Shown here: positions 1-6,288 of the stretch, piece by piece
Numbering within the stretch: the stretch's first letter is position 1
Layout: the number at the start of each line of letters is the position of its first letter
Assembly (NCBI GenBank): GCA_020062525.1
Contig: JAGUWE010000028.1
Span: forward strand, 1 to 6,357
Reading direction: 5' to 3'
DNA length: 6,357 nucleotides
DNA from: Patescibacteria group bacterium
Lineage (GTDB): Bacteria; Patescibacteriota; Patescibacteriia; JAACEG01; JAGUWE01
Translations under genes and position numbers: made by a program
Notes under the pieces: model-generated
Told to the model about the DNA's origin: nothing
The model's input: the letters and a program-made list of their open reading frames with translations, nothing else
Databases searched by the model: none

Positions 1-971
1 ATTTGATAGCCGATTCGTTCAATTATTAGTTCGCCGCAATTTGGACAATGAGTATTTTCCGAAAGCATGCCCGGCATGTTGCCGGTATAAACATATTTAA
101 GACCGGCTTTTTTGCCAATCTCGTAAGCGGTTTTTATTTTTTCAACCGGCGTCTCTGGCAGATATTGAAGTTTCCAGGAAATAGTGCCGGAAAAAGCCGA
201 GACATGCCAAGGGGTTTCAGAGCCCAGTTCTTTTTTCATAAACTGAGCAATTTTGGCTAACATTTTTTCCGAATCCGAAAGTGTGGGAATAATTAAGGTC
301 GTCACTTCTAACCAAACGCCCAGTTTTTTAATTTGTTTTAAATTGTCTAAGACCGGCTGCAAACGCGCGCCGCAATTTTTTTGATAAAATTCATTAGAAA
401 AACTCTTTAAATCAACATTAATGGCATCCAGATAAGGCGCGATTTTTTCAAGAGTTTTAGAACTCATATAACCATTAGAAATCCAGTTATTTTTTAGACC
501 TTTTTCTTTAGCTAATTTCATTGTCTCCAAAGCATATTCCAAAAAGATAGTTGGTTCAGTATAAGTATAAGAAATACTGGGAACCTTATATTTTAAAGCC
601 TCCTCAATAATTTTTTCTGGTGTTAAAGCAAAACCCATTTCTTGAATTTGTTGGCTGGTTACTTTTGGTTCCTTTGGCGCTTGGGAAATATCCCAATTTT
701 GACAATTAGCACAGCGGAAGTTGCAGCCGACAGTAGCTACTGAAAGCGAGAAACTGCCGGGCAAAAAATGAAAAAATGGTTTTTTTTCAATTGGATCAAT
801 ATTTTCAGAAATAGCGCGGCCATAGACCAATAGATAAAGTTTGCCCTCAATATTTTCGCGTACTCCGCAAATCCCACGTTTGCCTGGCGCAATCAAACAC
901 TGATGCGCACAAGTTTGGCAGCGAACCTTATTTTTCTCTAATTTTTGATAAAGATAAGATTCTTTAAGCAT
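1..971 (-). CDS. amrS: AmmeMemoRadiSam system radical SAM enzyme (AmrS), 3' end cut by the window edge
   Basis: This is a cytoplasmic radical SAM protein that would bind a [4Fe-4S] cluster and cleave S-adenosylmethionine. It belongs to the three-part set it forms with AMMECR1-like and Memo-like proteins, whose reaction I do not know. Reading from ATG at 971, 323 codons are open to the left edge. An N-terminal cysteine block (C18, C21, C25, C35, ending in GKRGICGVRE) is typical of the family. The radical SAM triad CxxxCxxC is C83, C87 and C90 (VGCNFRCANCQNW). YTYTEP at about 140, INVDLKS in the middle and TGNMPG at 296-301 also fit. A C-terminal CPNCG pair (C309, C312) precedes ERIGY. Family members run about 330-340 residues, so only the last few codons are missing. 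No Shine-Dalgarno site precedes the ATG, and a promoter abuts it. Any Amm or Memo partner genes would lie beyond the left edge. Confidence 0.92.
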   Translation of the reverse strand, partial: MLKESYLYQKLEKNKVRCQTCAHQCLIAPGKRGICGVRENIEGKLYLLVYGRAISENIDPIEKKPFFHFLPGSFSLSVATVGCNFRCANCQNWDISQAPKEPKVTSQQIQEMGFALTPEKIIEEALKYKVPSISYTYTEPTIFLEYALETMKLAKEKGLKNNWISNGYMSSKTLEKIAPYLDAINVDLKSFSNEFYQKNCGARLQPVLDNLKQIKKLGVWLEVTTLIIPTLSDSEKMLAKIAQFMKKELGSETPWHVSAFSGTISWKLQYLPETPVEKIKTAYEIGKKAGLKYVYTGNMPGMLSENTHCPNCGELIIERIGYQ

Positions 972-973
972 AA

Positions 974-1010
974 TAATATTATTGTAGCATAATTGGTAGA
1001 TGATTAACAA
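974..1010 (-). promoter_or_regulatory. Extended -10 promoter for amrS, probably giving a leaderless mRNA
   Basis: On the minus strand, TTGTTA (1010-1005) is followed after 18 bases by TACAAT (986-981), preceded by TGC, which makes an extended -10 element. Transcription would start near 974, about three bases before the ATG at 971. That would leave no room for a ribosome binding site, and none is visible. The -35 matches the consensus at four of six bases and the -10 at five of six. The assignment rests on sequence match and position only. Confidence 0.5.
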
Positions 1011-1021
1011 ATCGCTAAAAT

Positions 1022-1055
1022 TATAATAAGCTAATATAAATTTTTTTATTAGGAG
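1022..1055 (+). promoter_or_regulatory. -10 box and ribosome binding site of the metallopeptidase operon
   Basis: A perfect TATAAT lies at 1022-1027, but no good -35 hexamer sits 16-18 bases upstream, so this is a partial promoter call. AGGAG at 1051-1055 is the only Shine-Dalgarno-like sequence, with an unusually long 13-base gap to the ATG at 1069. An in-frame TAA at 1063-1065 rules out any start further upstream. The gap is therefore a real property of the gene and not a misplaced start. Confidence 0.4.
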
Positions 1056-1068
1056 TTCTAAATAATTT

Positions 1069-1476
1069 ATGCGAAAGTTCAAACGGACAGAGTTTGAGAA
1101 AATTGTGAAAGAGGGAGTAAAAGCTATTCCGGCAAGGTTTTTGCAAAAATTAGATAATGTGGCCATCGTTATTGAAGATGAACCGACACCAGTTCAAATT
1201 AAGAAACTCAATATTAGCCGTGACTGGACACTCTTCGGCTTATATGAAGGCGTGCCGCAGACAGCCCGAGGGGTTAACTATACTGCAGTCCTGCCTGACA
1301 AAATAACTATCTTTCAAAAATCGATTGAAGCAATGGCTCGCGACAAAGAAGATATTAAAGAAATAGTCAGAAATACTGTCTGGCATGAAATTGCTCATCA
1401 TTTTGGAATGAGCGAGGCCCGAGTGCGCCAAGCCGAAGCCAAAAGAAAGAGCAAACAAAGAGAAGAAAAAATATAA
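1069..1476 (+). CDS. Small zincin-like metallopeptidase family protein (PF06262/DUF1025 type)
   Basis: This is a predicted cytoplasmic zinc-binding protein of 135 residues, the usual size for this family, whose substrate is unknown. The HExxH motif is H106-E107-I-A-H110, followed directly by HFG. H106 and H110 would bind zinc and E107 would be the catalytic base. Upstream, the family pattern is clear: IEDEP at 35-39 (start of a conserved acidic strand), GLYEGVP at 57-63 and LPDKITIF at 75-82. The N-terminal EFEKIVKEGVKAIP helix also fits. There is no signal peptide or membrane segment. The C-terminus from about 118 is a highly charged lysine and arginine tail without recognisable features. 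An in-frame stop just upstream fixes the ATG. It lies 34 bases before the DUF3175 gene, presumably in one transcript. Active peptidase function is family inference and is not proven. Confidence 0.88.
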   Translation: MRKFKRTEFEKIVKEGVKAIPARFLQKLDNVAIVIEDEPTPVQIKKLNISRDWTLFGLYEGVPQTARGVNYTAVLPDKITIFQKSIEAMARDKEDIKEIVRNTVWHEIAHHFGMSEARVRQAEAKRKSKQREEKI

Positions 1477-1479
1477 AAA

Positions 1480-1518
1480 ATGAAGAGGTGGAAAATTTTA
1501 CAGCAGCACAATGAATAA
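1480..1518 (+). promoter_or_regulatory. Translation initiation region of the DUF3175 gene with an overlapping 12-codon open frame
   Basis: The DUF3175 start at 1511 has no well-placed Shine-Dalgarno site. The best candidate, GAGGTGG at 1485-1491, ends about 19 bases upstream. A tiny open frame begins with ATG at 1480, encodes MKRWKILQQHNE and stops at 1516-1518, inside the first codons of the DUF3175 gene. Ribosomes ending there could restart at 1511. This is an inference from spacing; the peptide itself may not matter. Confidence 0.2.
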
Positions 1519-1807
1519 TATAAAAAAAGAAAAACCCAAAATCAGAAATTGGTCTGGTTACGTAACCAAACATAGTTTTGCTCTGGATTTGGAAGAAGGC
1601 GTTTTTACCTGGGCTGAGCCAAGAAAAATCGCGGCCTCGCTCAAAAGATCAGCCGAAGCGAGCCGGCAACGGAAAGGTACACCGTTTCAGTCGGCCATGT
1701 CAATGCTTAATTTTTATATTAATCGCGCCGGCAAAAATTTAAAACCGGCAAGAAAGAGAATTTTGGAGCAGGTAAAAACAGAACTGCGAAAATTATTTAA
1801 AACTTAA
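1511..1807 (+). CDS. DUF3175 family protein
   Basis: This is a 98-residue basic protein of unknown function, recognised by the family's characteristic core. Visible motifs in order are NWSGYVT (13-19), ALDLEEGVFTWAEP (24-37, with the conserved acidic patch and proline), IAASLKRSAE (40-49) and SAMSMLNFYINRAGKNL (61-77), then a basic helix ending in LRKLFK. The length is typical, and there is no signal peptide, membrane segment or metal motif. The many Lys and Arg residues and helical character would allow nucleic-acid contact, but that is only a guess. The ATG at 1511 is the only start after the in-frame TGA at 1481-1483. It follows the metallopeptidase by 34 bases and is followed by an intrinsic terminator, so the two genes probably form a bicistronic operon. 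Confidence 0.85.
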   Translation: MNNIKKEKPKIRNWSGYVTKHSFALDLEEGVFTWAEPRKIAASLKRSAEASRQRKGTPFQSAMSMLNFYINRAGKNLKPARKRILEQVKTELRKLFKT

Positions 1808-1899
1808 ACTTTGTAGTTCGCGGAAAAATTTTGTGGCGGAATAAATTTTATAATACCAGGAAAACAGGGAGAGATAATTTTAGCTGAAACCTTAGATAA

Positions 1900-1929
1900 A
1901 AAGAGACCACCTTGATAGATGGTCTTTTT
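1900..1929. terminator. Bidirectional intrinsic terminator between convergent genes
   Basis: The stem AGACCA (1904-1909) pairs with TGGTCT (1920-1925) and extends outward through G1903-T1926 and three A-T pairs to 1900/1929, around a 10-base loop. On the plus strand the stem is followed by a T-run, and on the minus strand by CTTTTTAT. It can therefore end both the DUF3175 transcript and the transcript of the large minus-strand gene. The TAA of that gene (1930-1928) lies inside the outer A-T part of the hairpin. Confidence 0.75.
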
Positions 1930-4900
1930 AAAAGTCTTTTTTTAAGTCCCAGACAAAGCTTTCTAAAATTTCTTTGTCTAGGGGTTCTCCTGAGAAAGAT
2001 AGATTTAAAACTGGCAAGTCGGTTTGCTCTGAAATTAGGGCTAACTGAGTTTCGCCAATCCGTGTGGGCATGCATTCAAAGGGGCCAACCAACACCACTC
2101 CGTCAATCTCTTTTTTTCGCCAGAGTAACAAAGGTAATCCAATGGTGAGCGCTGATTCACCTAAAGGTTTGAGTTTACTTAAATAAGGTTCTGCCGTTTT
2201 GAGAATTTCCTCAATGTGATGGTCTTTTTGCCAGCCAAGGGCTTGGGCAAAGATTTGATAGAGCTGGGCTTCAATTTGCCTTTGGAGAAACCAGGTCAGA
2301 TAGACTTTCCGAAGTTTTTGTTTTTGGATGGTTAATCTTTTTCGGCGCTGATAGGTTGTATAGTTGATCCATTCCCTAAAAGGAGCGAGTTTTACTTTTG
2401 CGCCAAGAGCTTCCAGTTCTCTAATTACCTGATTGTTGGAGAACTCATCCAACCTGACATAAATTTCTCCGGTTACCAGAATTCGTGGTATTTTTCTGCC
2501 GGTGGCAGTTTGCGGGATTTTTTTGAATTCTTCAGTTGCTTCCTCAGCCAGTTGTTTTGCGCCCCAGAGTTTTTTAAAGCCCGACCAGTCGTTAGACGTT
2601 TTTAAAACCATATTTTCAGCTTTTCGGAGATACTTTTCAAAAACCCGTTCGCTTTCACCGGAATTTTCTTCTCCCGGTCTTGTTTCTAAAAGAGCATCTT
2701 TGAGAAAATCAACAAAAGTTATAAAAGCCCAGGATTTGGCAATCATTGGACTGTCAAATTGATCGCTTAATCTGTAACCGGTTTCCGAAGTTGGCGAAAT
2801 GACCTTGACGCGTTCTGATAAGCCGAGTTTTTCCAAGATAATTTTGGTCAGTAATTGGTATTGGCCAAAACGGCAAGGTCCGCCGGCCCGGGGCATAAAA
2901 TAAGAAAATTGTTGCTCCGGACGGTTTTTTAGATAGTTAAGCAGTGCGCTTAATGTCACAATCATTGGCAGGCACTCTTTTCCCGAGGTGTGTTTGCGAC
3001 CCATTTCTAATGTTTCCTGATCAGCCATTGGTAGATATTCGACTTCAGTTCCTAATTTTACCTTCAGAAGAGCTGAGACAATGCGAGAGCCCTCACCCAT
3101 CCAAGGAAACAATACTTTGTGTTTTTCGCCAGCTTTTAAAACCTCACCCTTGGCTTCAAAGTGGCTTAAATCAGGGAGACGGGTTTCCTCTTTTGGTTGA
3201 TAGTTTGGGATACTGTAGAGAAACGCTTCAATTCTGGTTTTGAATCCGGCTTGTCCGGTGTAGGCGTCGGATTCTAAAATAGTGTAGGGTTTGTCCTGAG
3301 ACAGATACTGGAAGAAATGAAGCAGGAAACTGTCAGGACCGCAGGAATAGACCGAGAGCCAAAGAGGATAAACTCCGGTTTTTCGTCTAATTTCGTAAGC
3401 TGCTTGCAAAAGTCGATGGCCATAGCCCCAATAAATGTTTTCAAGGTTTGGAGCTGTGCCTTCCAACGGATAACACTCAACCGGCAGGGCAATGGCGCCT
3501 TTTTCTTGGATGGTTTCTGAAATGCCGGCCGATAAGATTGGAGAATTAACAACATAGGGATGGCCCAAAATCGTAATCACTGGCATCTGATTTTTTCTGC
3601 CAAATTCCAGGGCCCGTTTTCCAATCTGTGTTAATTCCTGCTCAAATTCGTTTTGGGCTTTGACTGCTTTTTTGAAAGCGGCCCAGGTTCTCCAGAGTGA
3701 ACAACCCAATTGAAGTCCTAATTTCAAAAACTCTTTTTTATTTTTCTGGTAGCCTTCTTTAAAATTCAGAAAGGGTTGAAGGATTTTGGCTGATAACTTT
3801 GGCGTAAACATATCTGGCGCGGCCTGCGAGAGGGGACAGACATAACATCTTTTTTCTTCCTTTTTGCCGGGAATTTCAATAATTTTGGGAAGAAAAATGA
3901 AATCTTTGTCTTCCAGCCTTTTAGCTTCGCCGGCCCAAACCTGAAGGGGCGCGCAAAAACTGGTTTGACAAAGTTTCGTTCCCTGTTCCAGTGATTTCAA
4001 ACCGCTTTTCTCAAGTAATTTGATTTTAAAGCCCAATTCTCGGAAAAAGGTAATCACCAGGGGCAAAACTTCTTCTGTTTCCAGTCCTCGCGGAATGCCA
4101 ATCGTCTTTTTTGCCAGTTTCTCTTCTTTCCCAGCAATTAATTTTTCAATTAATTTTTCTCTTTCCAGGAAAGGTTGGGGAGTCAAAACTTGACTTTTGC
4201 CTATTTTTTCATATTTATCACAAGCTCCTCCCCAAAAGAACTGATTTTCTTGAGAACCAGTTTTTACCTTGATTACTTGAATGGGGCATAAATTTCCCTC
4301 AAGGCAACCATCTTTGGAGCGACAACGAAATTCTCTTTTCTCTAAGACCTGACTTTCAAGAAATTTTTCTAGATTTAAAGAAGATAATTCTCCTATTTTT
4401 TCTGCCATTTCCTTTTTTGCCAGAAGAGCAATTCCCAAAGCTCCCACACTGCCCGGTGAAGGTGGCACGATAATCGGCTGACCACTAACTTTGGCTAAAG
4501 CGCAAGACAAAGCTAAATTCTCGGCTGGTTTTCCCTGAAGAAAAATTTTTTGGCCATAATCTCTCAAACCCTTGACTCGATTGTTATAATTTAAAACAAT
4601 CGAATAATAGAGTCCAGCTATTATTTCTTCAAGCTTGGCGCCTTTTCTTTTAGCTTCATCAATCTGCTCAGCAATGAAGACCGCGCAATGTTGACCTAAA
4701 TCAACTAAGCGGGGAGATTCTAAAGCCATTCGTCCAAACTCCTTGACATCTCCAATTCCCAAAAATTGAAGTTGCTCAGCTATGAAAGAACCAGTACCAG
4801 CCGAACAGACCGTATTCATACAGGAATCAACTACTCTGCCCATTTCTAATCTGGTAAATTTGGCATCCTGACCCCCAATATCAACCACTGTGTCAACTTC

Positions 4901-6067
4901 TGAATCGTAATAAACAGCCCCTTGAGCATGAGCAGCAATTTCATTGAGCACAAAAATTTGTTGCTGATATTCTTCGGATAAAGAAGCTCGTAAAAGTGAG
5001 GCGACAATCTCTCTGCCAGAACCAGTACAGCCAACGGTTTTAATCATATTCAAGTATTTCGAAGGGATTTGTTGGATAAGATTTTTGGCTGCCTGAACCG
5101 GTTGACCTTTAGTTTCACAATAGGCCTCAAAAATTGGCGAATCAGTTAGAATAACCAATTTTGAACCAGTAGAACCAATATCTAAACCTAAAATCAAGTT
5201 CTCTGATACTTCTTTATGGTTGAAAGAAGAATCAATTTTAGTTACTTGGGTTAAATAATTTTTGAGACCGGGATGAAAAACTAAGGTTGAAGGGATGATC
5301 TTTCTTTGAGGTATCGCTTTTTTCTCTGAGCCTACTAAAGCTGCTCCTAAAGCCTCAAAATACATAGCTTGAGGATAAATTTCTACTTGAATTCCAGCTA
5401 AATTCTCTTTGATGGTTTGTAAAATCCTTTGGGAAATTGATAATCCACCAATAAGGAAAACCTTAGAGGAGGCCTGAAGTTTTAGAGCTAAAGATGCCGC
5501 ATTTTTAGCCGAAGAATCTAACAAAGAAGCAATTACTTCTGCTAGGCTATGACCCTGGTTCAAGAGATGGGTAAAATCAGTCTTCATTGTTACACCGCAG
5601 CGAGAGGTAATTTCCAGAGCTTTTACTTTTTCGACTTCCACTAATTTGTCAGCTTGAACAAGATCTAAACCAACTCGAGCTAAAATCTGGTCCAAAAAAC
5701 TACCCGTTCCAGCAGCACAACGTGGATTTTGCAAAAACTTAACTATTCTTTCACCATTTGTTTTAAAAGCTGAAAAACCTCCTCCTCCAAGTCTAATGAA
5801 AGTCAATTCTTGTTTTGGATTAAGAAACTTAAGGGCTTTTTCCAGAGCCACTCTTTCAACAATCGAAGGAAAAGGTAATATTTCCCGTAACCTGCCGGTA
5901 AGGACAACCTTATCCTCTTTGCCAATTTGCCATTTTTCTTTAAGTTCTTGCCAGATTTTCTGGATTTCTTGCTGATGTTCTTTCCAGAAATTCTCTTTAA
6001 TCTTGCCGTTTTCTAACCAGACGGCTTTAAAACTTATTTTTCCCAGATCAATCCCAATGATTCTCAT
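1928..6067 (-). CDS. Fused double acyl-CoA dehydratase activase / DUF2229 / HgdB-like Fe-S protein
   Basis: This is an intact 1379-residue cytoplasmic protein related to the 2-hydroxyacyl-CoA dehydratase activase and reductase families (BcrAD/BadFG, COG3580, COG3581). Such proteins use ATP to drive electrons from an Fe-S activase to a low-potential acceptor. Domain 1 (about 1-250) is an ASKHA fold with cluster cysteines C117 (CAAGTGSF) and C157 (SRCGVT), but its nucleotide motifs are degenerate. Domain 2 (about 291-552) is canonical: GLDIGSTGSK (294-303), TGSGRE (348-353), DIGGQDAK (396-403), C421 (CSAGTGSF) and C461 (QHCAVF). A linker carries C582, C588, C594 and C616 (GGACDKYE). The DUF2229 part starts at 654 (KKTIGIPRGL), with C700, C705, C741 and C744. 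The HgdB-like part has GHPYVV (835-840), SCGPDSF (908-914), GKECLP (1029-1034), GGPCRFGQY (1062-1070), GEIYVRLDEFS (1200-1210) and PFECMP (1329-1334). The length of about 1400 is normal for such fusions. The substrate is unknown. Confidence 0.9.
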   Translation of the reverse strand: MRIIGIDLGKISFKAVWLENGKIKENFWKEHQQEIQKIWQELKEKWQIGKEDKVVLTGRLREILPFPSIVERVALEKALKFLNPKQELTFIRLGGGGFSAFKTNGERIVKFLQNPRCAAGTGSFLDQILARVGLDLVQADKLVEVEKVKALEITSRCGVTMKTDFTHLLNQGHSLAEVIASLLDSSAKNAASLALKLQASSKVFLIGGLSISQRILQTIKENLAGIQVEIYPQAMYFEALGAALVGSEKKAIPQRKIIPSTLVFHPGLKNYLTQVTKIDSSFNHKEVSENLILGLDIGSTGSKLVILTDSPIFEAYCETKGQPVQAAKNLIQQIPSKYLNMIKTVGCTGSGREIVASLLRASLSEEYQQQIFVLNEIAAHAQGAVYYDSEVDTVVDIGGQDAKFTRLEMGRVVDSCMNTVCSAGTGSFIAEQLQFLGIGDVKEFGRMALESPRLVDLGQHCAVFIAEQIDEAKRKGAKLEEIIAGLYYSIVLNYNNRVKGLRDYGQKIFLQGKPAENLALSCALAKVSGQPIIVPPSPGSVGALGIALLAKKEMAEKIGELSSLNLEKFLESQVLEKREFRCRSKDGCLEGNLCPIQVIKVKTGSQENQFFWGGACDKYEKIGKSQVLTPQPFLEREKLIEKLIAGKEEKLAKKTIGIPRGLETEEVLPLVITFFRELGFKIKLLEKSGLKSLEQGTKLCQTSFCAPLQVWAGEAKRLEDKDFIFLPKIIEIPGKKEEKRCYVCPLSQAAPDMFTPKLSAKILQPFLNFKEGYQKNKKEFLKLGLQLGCSLWRTWAAFKKAVKAQNEFEQELTQIGKRALEFGRKNQMPVITILGHPYVVNSPILSAGISETIQEKGAIALPVECYPLEGTAPNLENIYWGYGHRLLQAAYEIRRKTGVYPLWLSVYSCGPDSFLLHFFQYLSQDKPYTILESDAYTGQAGFKTRIEAFLYSIPNYQPKEETRLPDLSHFEAKGEVLKAGEKHKVLFPWMGEGSRIVSALLKVKLGTEVEYLPMADQETLEMGRKHTSGKECLPMIVTLSALLNYLKNRPEQQFSYFMPRAGGPCRFGQYQLLTKIILEKLGLSERVKVISPTSETGYRLSDQFDSPMIAKSWAFITFVDFLKDALLETRPGEENSGESERVFEKYLRKAENMVLKTSNDWSGFKKLWGAKQLAEEATEEFKKIPQTATGRKIPRILVTGEIYVRLDEFSNNQVIRELEALGAKVKLAPFREWINYTTYQRRKRLTIQKQKLRKVYLTWFLQRQIEAQLYQIFAQALGWQKDHHIEEILKTAEPYLSKLKPLGESALTIGLPLLLWRKKEIDGVVLVGPFECMPTRIGETQLALISEQTDLPVLNLSFSGEPLDKEILESFVWDLKKDF

Positions 6068-6074
6068 TTTTTTT

Positions 6075-6083
6075 ACCTCCTTT
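6075..6083 (-). promoter_or_regulatory. Strong ribosome binding site of the fused activase gene
   Basis: On the minus strand AAAGGAGGT reads from 6083 to 6075, seven bases before the ATG at 6067. This near-perfect Shine-Dalgarno sequence fixes the start. The protein begins directly with the ASKHA strand RIIGIDLG, which agrees with it. Confidence 0.85.
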
Positions 6084-6116
6084 TTATTTGTAATTTGGAA
6101 AAGAACGGCTTTTTTA

Positions 6117-6145
6117 AGAGTAGCAACGCTTTAGAATTTTGTCAA
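6117..6145 (-). promoter_or_regulatory. Sigma70-type promoter of the fused activase gene
   Basis: On the minus strand a perfect TTGACA (6145-6140) is followed after 17 bases by TACTCT (6122-6117). TGC stands before the -10, as in an extended -10 element. Transcription would start near 6110, giving an untranslated leader of about 43 bases before the ATG at 6067. TACTCT is a weak match to TATAAT, which the perfect -35 and the TG dinucleotide may offset. Confidence 0.65.
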
Positions 6146-6168
6146 AAGGGAATGATTTTTGCTAAAAT
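6139..6168 (+). promoter_or_regulatory. Plus-strand promoter overlapping the activase promoter head to head
   Basis: TTGTCA (6139-6144) is followed after 18 bases by TAAAAT (6163-6168), preceded by TGC. Each hexamer matches consensus at five of six bases. Its -35 shares TTGTCAA with the -35 of the minus-strand promoter. Transcription would start near 6175 and run right through the structured segment at 6285-6345. No gene for it is complete in the window; the likely target lies beyond the right edge. Confidence 0.5.
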
Positions 6169-6259
6169 TAAGAAAGAAGTGATTTTCAAATTGGGAAGGT
6201 TTGTCGGGCGGGATAAATGATTTTATTGCAGTTATCTGCTGCATAAGTTCACATAAATC

Positions 6260-6288
6260 TTGACTTTTTATAAATAATAAGGTACTCT
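6260..6288 (+). promoter_or_regulatory. Second plus-strand promoter-like pair
   Basis: TTGACT (6260-6265) and TACTCT (6283-6288) are 17 bases apart, the same spacing and the same -10 hexamer as in the activase promoter. The predicted start near 6295 would fall inside the structured segment, so this promoter and a full three-way junction RNA could not both come from one transcript. It may be a real alternative promoter or a chance match in AT-rich DNA. Confidence 0.35.

Noticed and set aside
48..260. 70-codon plus-strand open frame
   Set aside because: It lies wholly inside the coding sequence of amrS on the other strand, which has clear family motifs. It is a shadow frame.
1240..1573. Two minus-strand frames over the metallopeptidase and DUF3175 genes
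   Set aside because: Both are antisense shadows of genes with recognisable motifs and show no features of their own.
4846..5034. 62-codon frame within the large gene, and similar frames at 2502-2762, 2944-3243 and 3274-3555
   Set aside because: They overlap the intact 1379-residue gene in other frames and do not resemble known proteins.
6098..6118. Possible hairpin AAAAG...CTTTT followed by T residues in the activase leader
   Set aside because: The stem is five pairs and almost all A-T, too weak to call a terminator or attenuator.
6227..6243. TGCAG/CTGCA inverted repeat
   Set aside because: It is only five pairs with a seven-base loop, with no supporting context.
6179..6246. Two overlapping tiny plus-strand frames (GTG at 6179, ATG at 6217) joined by ATGA
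   Set aside because: They encode only about 13 and 9 residues, lack a good Shine-Dalgarno site, and show nothing like an amino-acid run of an attenuator peptide.
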